In this document: positions 17,281-27,500 of the stretch, one piece after another | How positions within the stretch are numbered: the first letter of the stretch is position 1 | Layout: every line of letters begins with the position of its first letter | NCBI GenBank assembly: GCA_014332815.1 | Contig: JACSZT010000020.1 | Span: forward strand, 62,001 to 126,000 | DNA: 64,000 nt | Source: Weissella confusa | GTDB taxonomy: Bacteria > Bacillota > Bacilli > Lactobacillales > Lactobacillaceae | Direction: 5' to 3' | The notes under the pieces: model-generated | The model's database searches: none | The model's input: the letters and a program-made list of their open reading frames with translations, nothing else | What the model was told of the DNA's origin: nothing | Program-made: the position numbers and the translations under genes

Positions 17281-17374
17281 TGAGATAACTTTAGAAGGAT
17301 AAAGCTGGGTTCCTGGATGGGAGTAGGGTGTTTACGCCTTAGAATTCCTTTGCTCCTGGGGTTATCTCTTTTTT
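17281..17374 (+). ncRNA. candidate stand-alone structured small RNA
   Basis: A gene-free 94-base segment. Its 5' end GAGATAAC (17282-17289) pairs perfectly with GTTATCTC (17361-17368), which is followed by T6. The outer stem is therefore also the terminator. Inside, GGAGTAGGGTG (about 17331 side) can pair with CGCC and TTGCTCC further on. A promoter is placed seven bases upstream of the stem. It is convergent with the abiF gene, whose stop codon touches the T run. I do not recognise a named RNA family. It could instead be an unusually long read-through terminator. Confidence 0.5.
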
Positions 17375-18515
17375 AGTATGCATGATTGTTAATTAGATGA
17401 CTTGGTAGATCTTCAGGTTTGACGACAATTAAGTCCGCTGACGATTCTACTGAATAATAATTGAATATATTTGACAGTTTTGGATTTTGAACTTGTAAAA
17501 TTTTATTTCGCTCGATTGAATTTCTCACAAATGCCGCGATAGCTGTTACCGGGTATCCCATAGATGACATTAAGTGATAATCGACAGACTGATGATCGTG
17601 AAGAGATTGCATCAGATTGTCTAATGTCTCATTTTTTAGCTGTATAAATGGACTTCTGTATCTGAGCTTTCCTAAGCCCACAAGTAATAGGTGGATATCT
17701 CCGTTTCCGGCTCCTTTATTGTATGCGGACTTTGTAATTCCTTCTAAACCTTGAAACCCGCGATAGTATTTTAGCACAGGCCTAGTCACACCTTCTTTGG
17801 AAACTGCAACTGGGCGGTAATTATAAACGCGATATCCATGGGAAACCCTATTGCGAAACATTCGCAATAGAATTAAAAATTCGCCGAAGAAACCTTCGAT
17901 GCTAGATTTTTCGTTGTGCATATCGTTCTTGAAGTCATCAGAGAAAAATTCATCAATGATTTTTTCTTTAACATTGGGTTTTAGCTGACGAATGAATGTT
18001 TCTAATGTGCCGAAGTCCCAATCAGACATAGCAACCCACAGAGGGACCCCTTTATATTTTTCTCGATAGTGTTTAAAAGGTTGAAAATGATTTTCCAGAG
18101 CGGGGTAGGTAATCTTATTGCTAAATCGGCGATAGGCGTCAGAATTTTTAAATGCCCTAAAAGCCTTCATATCATAATATTTTTCGGGGTCATCACCGTG
18201 AACTTCGATAAATTTTCTAGTAGTGATTTGACGCAATTGCTGTTCAATGTCTTCTAAAGTGTTTTGAAGTATTCGACGTTGGCGTTTGTCAAAACGATAA
18301 ATGTTATCAATGTCTTCGAACGTTATTCCGGGAATGAATTTTTCTGCGCCCGTTGTCCTCAAAAAAGGTGCTTTGTAGGCATTGATGATGTTGTAATAGC
18401 CTATGGATGATAGGCGCTCATTAGCGTAGAAAATATCGTTAATTATTAATCCGCGACTAATCAATTTTTGCAATTGTTCAGGAATCGTTGATGATTCCTT
18501 AATTGGTTTTGCCAT
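17373..18515 (-). CDS. abiF: AbiF/AbiD-type abortive infection protein (Abi_2 family, HEPN)
   Basis: 380 residues. The N-terminal region (LISRGLIINDIFYANERLSSIGYYN) is the hallmark of the Abi_2 family. The HEPN RNase motif R-x4-H is present as RNRVSH (R221, H226). Family members abort phage growth, probably by cutting RNA, and recent work places AbiF near the origin of Cas13. The start at 18515 has AAGGAG eight bases upstream, but that sequence is buried in a hairpin with a T7 tail (18516-18554), the 3' end of a short RNA encoded directly upstream. The protein is probably controlled by that RNA. No toxin-antitoxin protein partner is present. Confidence 0.85.
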   Translation of the reverse strand: MAKPIKESSTIPEQLQKLISRGLIINDIFYANERLSSIGYYNIINAYKAPFLRTTGAEKFIPGITFEDIDNIYRFDKRQRRILQNTLEDIEQQLRQITTRKFIEVHGDDPEKYYDMKAFRAFKNSDAYRRFSNKITYPALENHFQPFKHYREKYKGVPLWVAMSDWDFGTLETFIRQLKPNVKEKIIDEFFSDDFKNDMHNEKSSIEGFFGEFLILLRMFRNRVSHGYRVYNYRPVAVSKEGVTRPVLKYYRGFQGLEGITKSAYNKGAGNGDIHLLLVGLGKLRYRSPFIQLKNETLDNLMQSLHDHQSVDYHLMSSMGYPVTAIAAFVRNSIERNKILQVQNPKLSNIFNYYSVESSADLIVVKPEDLPSHLINNHAY

Positions 18516-18516
18516 A

Positions 18517-18590
18517 AAAAAAGCTCCTTACTACATAAATGTAATAAGGAACTTCTTTTGGGCCCGCTACTAGCCGGCGACATAATTTGT
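18517..18590 (-). ncRNA. abiF-associated structured RNA (abiF RNA motif candidate)
   Basis: From a strong promoter a transcript of about 74 bases would start near 18590. It contains a GC-rich segment (GCCGGC...GCGGGCCC, about 18563-18580) and ends in a 14 bp hairpin followed by seven U, right at the abiF start codon. The 3' arm contains the abiF ribosome binding site. A conserved 'abiF RNA' upstream of abiF genes has been described from comparative genomics, and it acts as an RNA antitoxin partner in recent reports. I assign this by position and form, since I cannot run the covariance model. Confidence 0.6.
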
Positions 18591-18596
18591 ACTTTA

Positions 18597-18625
18597 ATTA
18601 CACCATGTTATATAAATGTTGTCAA
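18597..18625 (-). promoter_or_regulatory. promoter of the abiF RNA
   Basis: On the minus strand a consensus TTGACA is followed after exactly 17 bases by TGTAAT. Confidence 0.75.
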
Positions 18626-18964
18626 ACTTATTGGCCGATGAAAGTTAAAACAAAGTCAGAAGTGAATCGACATATGAAAGAATGGCGAAAAGGTAACATG
18701 TTAGGTTGGCAATGATTTGGAATTTGTAACGCTAAACAAATTAGGACACAAGGTAATCCATTGCCCGTCATAGTTTTCAGTGTAACAGCAAAAAAGTACG
18801 AAAGGTAGAGTTGACTTTTTGGGGATCCTGAGAATAACCATAATCACTGATCGAATTTTTGATTACGACAGTTTTTCTATAGTGGGGTGATTTGCAAAAG
18901 GATGGTTACCATGTTAAGTTTCAACTGAAGCATATTTACCATTGAATGAGGAGGTACCTATATT
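18626..18964. other. non-coding stretch between the abiF RNA and a small gene
   Basis: About 340 bases without a supported gene. A 25-codon frame at 18639 (MKVKTKSEVNRH...) has no ribosome binding site and ends early. No repeats or RNA signature are clear. Confidence 0.4.
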
Positions 18965-19108
18965 ATGGCTGAATTAAATAACGGTAAACCGTTCGATGAT
19001 GAAATCGAACGCCGAATCATCAAGGCAGAATTGCAGGAGTTTGGTTTGCTGCCAGATGATAGTATCGAAATCACTAACGCAAATGAACAACTAAATGATC
19101 TTTGGTAA
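18965..19108 (+). CDS. 47-residue acidic small protein, unknown
   Basis: The ATG lies 10 bases after a strong GAGGAGG. The product (MAELNNGKPFDDEIERRIIK...ANEQLNDLW) is acidic and predicted helical, with no signal peptide. A strong terminator follows. The reading frame and signals make it a likely real gene, but I recognise no family. Its closeness to abiF may be accidental; they are divergent with 340 bases between them. Confidence 0.7.
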   Translation: MAELNNGKPFDDEIERRIIKAELQEFGLLPDDSIEITNANEQLNDLW

Positions 19109-19116
19109 TAAATGGG

Positions 19117-19157
19117 TTCCTGTTTAAATTCGATTGCGAATTTGAACAGGAATTTTT
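19117..19157 (+). terminator. terminator of the 47-residue gene
   Basis: A 16 bp stem with one mismatch, arms starting TTCCTGTT and ending AACAGGAA, followed by T5. Confidence 0.9.
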
Positions 19158-19160
19158 AAT

Positions 19161-19188
19161 TTGACTTTTCAAGCAATCGAATTAAATT
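19161..19188 (+). promoter_or_regulatory. promoter of the acyltransferase gene
   Basis: TTGACT and TAAATT with 16 bases between. Confidence 0.55.
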
Positions 19189-19249
19189 CAAGTCTGGTTT
19201 AAGTCGCGTTCACTACCATAGCAGGCAAAGTGATATTGAGGAGGCCTTT

Positions 19250-20389
19250 ATGCCAAGTGAGAATGCAGAGAAACCAAGAAAATATCTCTATGAGGTGGAC
19301 TTATTGCGGGTGTTGTTTATTTTCAGCGTGATTGCAACGCACGTGACGACGAAAATTAATGAAGCAATCCCGAACGATACATTTGCTTCACAGTATTTGT
19401 TTGCGACGCACATGACGCTACATTTTAGTCGACTGGGCTTTATGTTCGTGTCTGGGTTAGTCATCTTTTTGAACTATTACGCTAAGAAACTGGATATTTG
19501 GCGATTCTGGCGGAAACGGTTCTTCGGGATTATCTGGGCATACCTGCTTTGGATTTTGATTTATACCAGTATTCAAGCGGCGATTCAAAATGCGAAGGCT
19601 AACGAATTCTTGAGTACGTTAACAAAGAATTGGCTATACGGGGATGACTTCTACATGTACTACGTGATTGTGACGTTACAGTTCTATCTGGTTTTTCCCG
19701 CGTTGCGATGGCTGTTTAAGCGATTTAATCACGAGCGATTACTGGTGGTATCGCTGATGTTGCAGCTAATTACGTTAACGCTCATTAAATACGTCATTCC
19801 GAGTCTAGACACCTCGCACTGGCTCTGGTGGTTTAGGGAGTACGGCTACAATTTCTTCACGTACCAATTCTATTTTGTATTGGGTGGCTACGTGGCCATT
19901 CACTATCAACAAGTGATGTCGAAGCTAATGACGTACCGTCGTCAATTAACAGTGGCCGTGGGGGTGTTGGGTGCCTTGACGATTGGCGTGTTTGGGATTA
20001 ATCGACACGTTTTGGACCGTACGATTGATCAAGCGCAAAACGTACATCAACCGTTTGTCTTATTCTATGCGGTGGTTGTTATTGCTTGGGCGATGACGAT
20101 TGGTATGAGTTATGCGCAAGCACGTGAAAGCAATCATTTGCCGAAATGGGTGGTGAACGCTGTATCATTCGGTTCAAAAATTTCGTTTGGCATGTATCTG
20201 AGTCAAACAGTTATTTTAACGACGTTAAGTGCGTTGTTATCACGTATTTCAGTTGATTCATGGCTTTTACTTGCGACAGTGCCAGTGAGCTTGCTGGTTG
20301 TCTTCGGACTCACGTACTTGCTCTCTGGTGTGCTGTATCGCACGCCAAAGCTCAGTGTTTTAGCGGGTAAGTCGCCATGGCGTTCATAA
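19250..20389 (+). CDS. acyltransferase family 3 membrane protein
   Basis: 379 residues behind GAGGAGG, with about ten membrane helices. The N-terminal signature is EVDLLRVLFIFSVIATHV, where the helix-1 His of the acyltransferase-3 (OafA/YrhL) family is seen. These proteins move acyl groups, often acetyl, onto sugars of surface polymers such as peptidoglycan, teichoic acid or exopolysaccharide. No extra SGNH domain is fused, so a separate partner might complete the reaction. The substrate cannot be told. It is a single gene with its own promoter. Confidence 0.88.
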   Translation: MPSENAEKPRKYLYEVDLLRVLFIFSVIATHVTTKINEAIPNDTFASQYLFATHMTLHFSRLGFMFVSGLVIFLNYYAKKLDIWRFWRKRFFGIIWAYLLWILIYTSIQAAIQNAKANEFLSTLTKNWLYGDDFYMYYVIVTLQFYLVFPALRWLFKRFNHERLLVVSLMLQLITLTLIKYVIPSLDTSHWLWWFREYGYNFFTYQFYFVLGGYVAIHYQQVMSKLMTYRRQLTVAVGVLGALTIGVFGINRHVLDRTIDQAQNVHQPFVLFYAVVVIAWAMTIGMSYAQARESNHLPKWVVNAVSFGSKISFGMYLSQTVILTTLSALLSRISVDSWLLLATVPVSLLVVFGLTYLLSGVLYRTPKLSVLAGKSPWRS

Positions 20390-20453
20390 ATGAATATTCA
20401 TTCTTTTAACGTGTGAACTGCTTTGATTAAATGCCGTACGAGCGGGGATTTCC

Positions 20454-20462
20454 TGGTATACT
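20454..20462 (+). promoter_or_regulatory. extended -10 promoter of cca
   Basis: TG-G-TATACT, 35 bases before the cca start; a -35 element is not clear. Confidence 0.5.
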
Positions 20463-20496
20463 TAAGGGACGAGTAAGTCCAAGGAGGACCCCTAAA

Positions 20497-21717
20497 ATGA
20501 AGTTAGAAAAGATGCCCGCTGAATTTGTGGCGGCGCTACCAATTCTTGAAACAATCGAAGCAGCTGGTTTTGAAGCATACTTCGTCGGTGGCTCAGTGCG
20601 TGACACGTTGTTGGGCAAGCCAATCCACGACGTTGATATTGCGACTTCAGCATATCCTGAAGAAGTAAAAGCTTTGTTTGATCGCACGGTTGATACTGGT
20701 ATTGAACACGGTACGGTAATGATCTTGGATCACGGTCAAGGTTATGAGACGACGACGTTCCGAACGGAATCAACGTACACGGATTTCCGTCGTCCTGATG
20801 AAGTAACGTTTGTCCGTTCACTAGAAGAAGACTTGAAGCGCCGTGATTTCACCGTGAATGCCTTTGCGTTGACAAAGGATGGCGAAATCATTGATATGTT
20901 TGATGGTTTATCAGACATGGACAATCACATCTTGCGTGCAGTTGGCGAAGCAGAAGAACGTTTCCACGAAGATGCCTTGCGCATGATGCGTGCCGTTCGT
21001 TTTGCCGCGCAATTAGACTTCAAGATTGAAGAGAAGACGCTTCAAGCCGTTAAGGACAACGCACACTTATTGGCCAACATTGCGATTGAGCGTACGAATG
21101 TCGAATTCACGAAGCTCCTTCAAGGTAAGGCAGCCCGCTACGGTTTGCTTGAAATGATTGCTACGACGTTGAATAAGTACATGCCTGGTCTTGAAACAGT
21201 CGACATTGATTTGATTGGTTATGCTGATTTGTTGGCTGATCAACAACCGGCAAACGACGAAGAAGCGTGGACGCTATTGGCCTTTGAACTTGGCTTGACG
21301 CCTGAAGATGCGGGGCTGTTTTTGAAGAAGTGGAAGCACTCAAACGACATGGTGAAGACCATCAAGGCATCAATTAAGTTGTTGAACAAGTTGCGCTTGG
21401 GCGACGTTGAAGCCTGGGACTTGTACGAAACTGGTGCAGCTATTGATAATGCGCTTCGTGTTGCGACGTTGAGTGAGCTTGTGGTAGATGTACCAAAGCT
21501 GGAAAGTCGCTATGCTGACTTGAAGATTAAGACAAAGAACGAATTGGCCTTTAACGGCGGTGATTTGACTAAGGGCATGGGCCTCAAGCCAGGACCATTG
21601 TTTGGTAAGATTTTGGCAACCCTTGAACGTAAGGTCGTTGCAGGTGATTTGGCGAACAACCACGCTGTTTTGCAAGCTGAAGCACAAAAGATGGTAGAGA
21701 AAGAGACGAATAAGTAA
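20497..21717 (+). CDS. cca: CCA-adding tRNA nucleotidyltransferase
   Basis: 406 residues from the ATG at 20497, which follows AAGGAGG; an upstream in-frame ATG at 20431 lacks one. The class II nucleotidyltransferase motifs are GGSVRDTLLG, HDVDIAT (catalytic D-x-D) and RRDFTVNA. It adds or repairs the CCA 3' end of tRNAs. Its stop shares a base with the start of the ABC-F gene (TAATG), so the pair is translationally coupled. Confidence 0.96.
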   Translation: MKLEKMPAEFVAALPILETIEAAGFEAYFVGGSVRDTLLGKPIHDVDIATSAYPEEVKALFDRTVDTGIEHGTVMILDHGQGYETTTFRTESTYTDFRRPDEVTFVRSLEEDLKRRDFTVNAFALTKDGEIIDMFDGLSDMDNHILRAVGEAEERFHEDALRMMRAVRFAAQLDFKIEEKTLQAVKDNAHLLANIAIERTNVEFTKLLQGKAARYGLLEMIATTLNKYMPGLETVDIDLIGYADLLADQQPANDEEAWTLLAFELGLTPEDAGLFLKKWKHSNDMVKTIKASIKLLNKLRLGDVEAWDLYETGAAIDNALRVATLSELVVDVPKLESRYADLKIKTKNELAFNGGDLTKGMGLKPGPLFGKILATLERKVVAGDLANNHAVLQAEAQKMVEKETNK

Positions 21718-23606
21718 TGAAGCAACTACGCGCGACTGATTTGAAGAGTGTTTATGGTGAAAAAACACTGCTTGACCAAGTGTCTTTCCTGATTGAAACG
21801 GGCGACCGTGTCGGGATTGTTGGTGTAAATGGAACTGGTAAGACGACTTTGTTGAATGCCATTTCTGGTTTGAACCCCGCTGATAGTGGGTCAATCGACA
21901 CACCAAATGACTACACGATTGGTTATTTGCAACAAGAGCCACCACTAGATGGCGATAAGAAGGTGATGGAAGCCATTTTCGCAGGTGCCCAACCAGTGTT
22001 CCAATTGATTCGTGATTACGAAGCAGCTTTGGAAGCCTATTCAGCTAACCCAACTGATGAAAAGTTGTTGAACCGCTACACGAAGTTGGAGCAACAAATG
22101 ACGCAAGAAGATGCTTGGGTAGCGGAGTCTGAAGTGAAGACGATTTTGACGCAATTGCACTTGCCTAATTTAGATTTGCCAGTGTCAGCTTTGTCTGGTG
22201 GACAACGTAAGCGTGTTGGATTGGCGCAAGTGTTGATTCAAGCACCTGACTTGTTGCTTTTGGACGAGCCAACTAACCACTTGGACTTTGATTCAATTGA
22301 GTGGTTGGAAAAGTACTTGTCTGATTACAAGGGTGCCGTGATGACGGTTACCCACGATCGTTACTTCTTGGATATCGTCACGAACCGCATTTTTGAAATG
22401 TCATTTGGTAAGTTGTACGAATACATCGGTAACTACGAGAAGTATGTGACGTCAAAGGCCGAACGTGTTGAGGCTGAAGCGGTTGCTGAACACAAATCTG
22501 CCCAACTCTACAAGAAGGAATTGGCTTGGATGCGTACGGGTGCTAAGGCCCGTTCTACAAAGCAAAAGGCCCGTGAAAACGCCTTCGCTGACTTGGAAGC
22601 GCAACAAGGTACCCGTCAAGTTGAAGGTGATGTTGAAGTTAACATGGGTCAACAACGCTTGGGTAAGAAGGTTATCAACATTGAACATGCTAGCTTGGCC
22701 TTTGATGGTCGTGTGATTTTGGATGATTTCAATGAATTAATTCAAGCCAACCAACGCATTGGTATTACTGGCCCTAACGGAACTGGAAAGTCAACGTTGT
22801 TGAATGCGATTGCGGGGGTGCAACAACTAGATTCTGGTGTGATTGAAATCGGTGAGACGGTTAAGATGGCTTACTACACGCAAGTCACAGAACCAATCCC
22901 CGAGGACAAGCGTATGTTGGCGTACCTATCTGAAGTTGCTGAAGAAGTGACTGACCGTGATGGAAACGTCGTATATGCTGCTGAACTCTTGGAGCAATTC
23001 TTGTTCCCAAGCTTCATGCACGGTACGTTGATTCGTCAACTTTCAGGTGGTGAGAAGCGTCGTTTGTACCTATTGAAGTTGTTGATTCAACAACCAAACG
23101 TATTGCTTTTGGACGAGCCAACCAATGATTTGGATATTGGCACGTTGACTGTTTTGGAAGATTACTTACGTTCATTCGCTGGTACGGTTATTACGGTTTC
23201 CCACGATCGTTACTTCTTGGATAAGGTTGCTGACCAATTGATTATCTTCCGTGGTGCCGGTCAAATTACCCGTTACCGTGGGATGTTCAGTGATTACTTA
23301 GCAGAATTTGGGGCGCCGACAACGGATGCGCCAAAGCCTGCCAAGCCAGCTGCTGAAAAGAAGCCGGTTACTGAGACGCCAAAGAAAAAGAAGTTGACGT
23401 GGGCCGAACAAAAAGAATGGGACACAATTGAAGACGACATTGCTGAACTTGAGGGGAAGATTAGCCAAATCGAGGCCGACATGGTCGAAAATGGCGCTGA
23501 TTTTGGTAAGTTAAGCGAGTTGCAAGCACAATTAGATGAAACAAACCAAGCGCTCGAAGATAAGATGATGCGCTGGGAAGAGCTATCAGAACGCGTAGAG
23601 GGGTAA
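21717..23606 (+). CDS. ABC-F family ATPase (Uup/YfmR type)
   Basis: 629 residues. Two ABC nucleotide-binding domains are present with Walker A GVNGTGKTT and GPNGTGKST, signature sequences LSGGQRKRVGL and LSGGEKRRLYL, and Walker B LLLLDEPTNHLDF and VLLLDEPTNDLDI. A linker typical of ribosome-binding ABC-F proteins joins them. A charged C-terminal coiled coil (about 560-629) is the Uup/YfmR DNA- or RNA-binding tail. There are no membrane segments. These factors act at the ribosomal E site to relieve stalled translation. It sits between cca and folA with seven bases or less between genes. Confidence 0.93.
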   Translation: MKQLRATDLKSVYGEKTLLDQVSFLIETGDRVGIVGVNGTGKTTLLNAISGLNPADSGSIDTPNDYTIGYLQQEPPLDGDKKVMEAIFAGAQPVFQLIRDYEAALEAYSANPTDEKLLNRYTKLEQQMTQEDAWVAESEVKTILTQLHLPNLDLPVSALSGGQRKRVGLAQVLIQAPDLLLLDEPTNHLDFDSIEWLEKYLSDYKGAVMTVTHDRYFLDIVTNRIFEMSFGKLYEYIGNYEKYVTSKAERVEAEAVAEHKSAQLYKKELAWMRTGAKARSTKQKARENAFADLEAQQGTRQVEGDVEVNMGQQRLGKKVINIEHASLAFDGRVILDDFNELIQANQRIGITGPNGTGKSTLLNAIAGVQQLDSGVIEIGETVKMAYYTQVTEPIPEDKRMLAYLSEVAEEVTDRDGNVVYAAELLEQFLFPSFMHGTLIRQLSGGEKRRLYLLKLLIQQPNVLLLDEPTNDLDIGTLTVLEDYLRSFAGTVITVSHDRYFLDKVADQLIIFRGAGQITRYRGMFSDYLAEFGAPTTDAPKPAKPAAEKKPVTETPKKKKLTWAEQKEWDTIEDDIAELEGKISQIEADMVENGADFGKLSELQAQLDETNQALEDKMMRWEELSERVEG

Positions 23607-23612
23607 GCGATA

Positions 23613-24110
23613 ATGGCTGAAAAGATTTTGATCTGGGCACAAACTAACAATGGGACAATTGCATTGAATGGATCGATTCCATGGCGTCAAAAGGCCGACA
23701 TGAAGTTCTTTAAGGAACAAACGATTCACCAAGTGGCGTTGATGGGACGTAATACCATGCTAAGCTTTGGCGGACGTGCATTGCCAGAACGCATTAACAT
23801 GGTGTTGACGCACGACGAAAATTTGGCAGTGCCAGCTGGTTTTGACAAGGTCTACAGCATGGATGAAGCTGAGCGTATTGCTGATGAAAACAGCATGAAG
23901 CTTGCGGTTATCGGTGGTAAGGCGATTTATGATAGTTACTTGCCAGTAGCCGACATTCTATACGTGACGTACTTAGACACTGATTTTATGGGTGACGTTT
24001 TGATGGCACCTGTTGATAAGACGATTTGGCTTGGTGAGGAGATTGCTTCTGGTCCAGCTAATGACGACAATCAATACGATTGGCGCATTGTGAAGTACAC
24101 GCGTCGCTAA
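23613..24110 (+). CDS. folA: dihydrofolate reductase
   Basis: 165 residues starting six bases after the ABC-F gene. The family features IPW (GSIPWRQKADMKFFKEQT), GRNT and the later VIGGKAIYDSYL NADPH loop are present. It reduces dihydrofolate to tetrahydrofolate. The active-site acidic residue appears as D in KADMKFF. thyA, the common neighbour of folA, is not in the window. Confidence 0.93.
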   Translation: MAEKILIWAQTNNGTIALNGSIPWRQKADMKFFKEQTIHQVALMGRNTMLSFGGRALPERINMVLTHDENLAVPAGFDKVYSMDEAERIADENSMKLAVIGGKAIYDSYLPVADILYVTYLDTDFMGDVLMAPVDKTIWLGEEIASGPANDDNQYDWRIVKYTRR

Positions 24111-24210
24111 TTTTGGCAGGCGTGGCAATTAACGTGTGACTTTTTTCGAAAATAGGCGTAAACTGTTCAGGTAAAATCATTTTGGCCGAAAGAGGCTAAG
24201 AGGTAGAAAA

Positions 24211-24411
24211 ATGAAGTACGTCGTAACTTTCTTCTGGACGTTCATCTTGGGTGAAATTATCGGTTACATCGGTAGTGCCCTTGAAGGAACTTCATACAAC
24301 GCAACTACTACGTCATTGTTTGCGATGGTGATTGGTGTAATCGGTACGGTTGCATTTTCAGCTATCTCAAAGTCTGCTGCTCCTAAGGATGCGGCCAAGG
24401 CGGAAGATTAA
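24211..24411 (+). CDS. DUF2929 family small membrane protein
   Basis: 66 residues with two membrane helices (about 3-20 and 32-52), starting MKYVVTFFWTFILGEIIGYIG. This matches the DUF2929 (YjzD-like) family found next to housekeeping genes in Bacilli. Function unknown. The ATG is preceded by AGAGG. A terminator follows. Confidence 0.85.
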   Translation: MKYVVTFFWTFILGEIIGYIGSALEGTSYNATTTSLFAMVIGVIGTVAFSAISKSAAPKDAAKAED

Positions 24412-24431
24412 TAGTTGTACACACGACTCTA

Positions 24432-24464
24432 AAAGACCATCCGTTCTGCGGGTGGTCTTTTTTT
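24432..24464 (+). terminator. terminator
   Basis: Stem AAAGACCATCC with CGGGTGGTCTTT, then T7. Confidence 0.9.
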
Positions 24465-24531
24465 CGGGTTATCGCTATAATGAAATTAAGTTAAAACGAA
24501 TTTAAACCATGACGTTCAGGAAGGGGCAGAT

Positions 24532-27500
24532 ATGGTACCACTACAAACAAAAACGGCATTCAGTTTGTTACAAAGTCCCATGATGCCAAGTCAACTCGTG
24601 GCCTCTGCAAAAGCAAAAGGGTACACCGCGGTTGCGATGACGGACAACGATGTCTTATACGGCATGGATAATTTTTACCGTGCTGCCAAGTCAGCTGATA
24701 TCAAACCAATTCTCGGTCTGACAATTACAATTCAAGGATTGGCCACTTCACAGCATTATCCAATGGTGTTGTTGGTTGAGAATCAAACCGGTTATCACAA
24801 TTTGCTGGCAATCAGCAGCTTGTTGAAGACGACATCTGAAGCTGTGACGTTTGACATGTTGACGGCTTATTTGGCTGGCCTATATATTGTGTTGCCAAGT
24901 GTTGGTGAGTTGCCCGTTATTTTGGGAGCCGAACCGGAACGCGCAATGGATATGGTGCAAAGTATTAGTGCAGTGACTGATGCAAACCATGTCTTTTTGG
25001 GTGTGTCGACGGGAATGCGTGATGAATTAATTATGCAATTACGCCAATTGTCAGAGAACACCGGTGCCCGTTTGCTAGCGTTGACGGAAGTTGACTATGC
25101 TGACCCACAAGATCAATTTGCGGCGCAAGTGATTCGCAAAATTGGTCAAGGTGAGGTCATTGCGAATGTCGCCCAGGCACAACGCGAACCTGCCACAGCT
25201 TATTTGGAATCTGCTGAAGAGTGGACGGCTGAATTTGTGGCACGTGGTTTGGGGGATGCGGTCGCGAATACTGATTGGATTGCTGAGCACAGTGAATTTG
25301 AATTAGTGAAGTCAAAGGTAACGTTGCCGCCATTTGAAACGCCGAATGGTCAAACGTCAGCCGACTACTTGCGTGAATTGGCGACAACTGGGTTAAAGAA
25401 TCGTTTGCATGGTTTGTCAGTTGATGAGACGGTGTATCAAGAACGTTTGGCACACGAATTGGATGTCATTGTTGAACTGGGATTTGCGGATTACTTCCTG
25501 ATTGTTTGGGATGTGCTGAACTTTGCGCACAAAAGCGCTATCCGCACTGGCCCAGGACGTGGATCAGCCGCTGGTTCGCTAGTGGCATACACACTTTGGA
25601 TTACCGATGTTGATCCAATTGCGTACGATTTGCTGTTTGAGCGTTTCTTGAATCCAGAACGTGCGCAAATGCCGGATATCGATATTGATATTCCTGACAA
25701 TCGTCGTGAAGAAGTATTGTCATATTTGCACGAGAAGTACGGTCATGAGCGTGTGGCGCAAATTATCACGTTCTCAACGATGGCACAACGCGCGGTTATC
25801 CGTGACGTGGCGCGTGTGTTTGGCTTAAATCCAACGCAGATTGATGCGCTATCGAAGTCGATGCCACGTGATGCTGCCAATCTGGAAGCGGCGTATGAAT
25901 CATCACAACCTTTCCGTAATGCGTTGATTGATTTGCCAGTTGATGGTGAATTGTTGTATCAAACAGCGCGTAAATTAGAAGGGTTACCACGTAATTCATC
26001 ACTGCACGCTGCCGGTGTCGTCCTTTCAGCTGATCCGCTAGTGCAAACAATGCCAGTGCAGCTGGGTGAAGATGGTCGTTTGGTGACGCAATTACCAAAG
26101 GGACCAGTTGAAGCGCTTGGCTTGTTGAAGATGGATTTCTTGGCACTTTCAAACCTGAACATTTTGGATATCGCGTTACGTGAAATTCAAAAGACCGAAG
26201 AGGGTGCCAACTTTAACATTGCCAACATTAACTTAAATGACGATGCGACACTACGTTTGTTCCGTCACGGCATGACGAATGGTGTGTTCCAGTTTGAATC
26301 AGCCGGGATGAAGAACATCTTGCGTCAGTTACAACCAGACAGCTTTGAAGATATCGTGGCGGCGAACGCACTGTTCCGTCCAGGTCCCATGCAAAACATT
26401 CCACATTTCGTGGCTCGTAAGCATGGACAAGAGAAGCAAGACGTACCAGACCAAAGTATGGCGGATATTCTAGCGCCAACCTATGGCGTTATCGTCTATC
26501 AAGAGCAAGTTATGCGTGTGGCGCAACAATTCGCTGGATTCTCACTAGGCGGTGCCGATTTGCTACGTCGTGCGATGTCGAAAAAGGACGGTGCTAAGAT
26601 TGCCGCGATGAAGACGGACTTTATTGCTGGGGCGGTAGCAAACGGTCATGACGAAAAGGTCGCCGAACAAGTATTTGGTTATATTGAAACGTTTGCCCAG
26701 TACGGTTTTAACCGGTCACACGCGGTGGCTTATTCAAAGCTGGCCTTCCAGTTGGCTTATATCAAGGCGCATTATCCAGCCGCTTTTTACAAGGCTGTTT
26801 TGAATGATGCTATTGCTGACAAGAAAAAGGTTGGCGCGTATATTGCTGAAGCGAAGGCATCTGGCGTTAAGTTGCTGGGGCCAAGTATCAATCATTCGTG
26901 GCAAGGTTATTCAATGAACAAGCAAGGCGAGCTCCAGATGGGGTTGGCTTCAATTGCGGGTATGCGTCGTGATTTCCGTGAATCAATCCTGAAGGAGCGC
27001 CAAGAAAACGGGGCTTACAAGGATTTGGGCAACTTGATTGGCCGTCTTGAGAGCAAGTATCGTAAGGTTGAACAACTTGAGCCGCTGGTTTATGCGGGTG
27101 CGCTCGACGAATTTGGATTCAATCGCAAATCAATTCTAGCGTCATTGCAAGGATTCATTGATGCAATTGGATTGGCAGGTGAGTCGATGTCGTTGTTTGC
27201 TTCGTTAACACCAAAGGTTCGTGAAATTGAAGACTTTACGCCGGCTGAAAAGCTAGGGTATGAGCGTGACTACTTGGGTGTTTACCTCAGTGGACACCCA
27301 ATTGAGCCATACTTGGCGGCGATTCCTGACAACAGTCACACTGATATTTCGTCATTGGCAGTTGGCATGAATCAGGCGACGGTCGTGATTTACGTTGAGA
27401 ATGTTAAAAAGATTCGCACGAAGAAGGGCGATCAAATGGCGTTTGTGGATGGGATGGACTTGTCAGGTTCGATTTCAATTACACTGTTCCCACAACTCTT

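Noticed and set aside
18639-18716. 25-codon frame MKVKTKSEVNRH... between abiF RNA and the small gene
   Set aside because: No ribosome binding site, ends early and is not needed to explain any signal.
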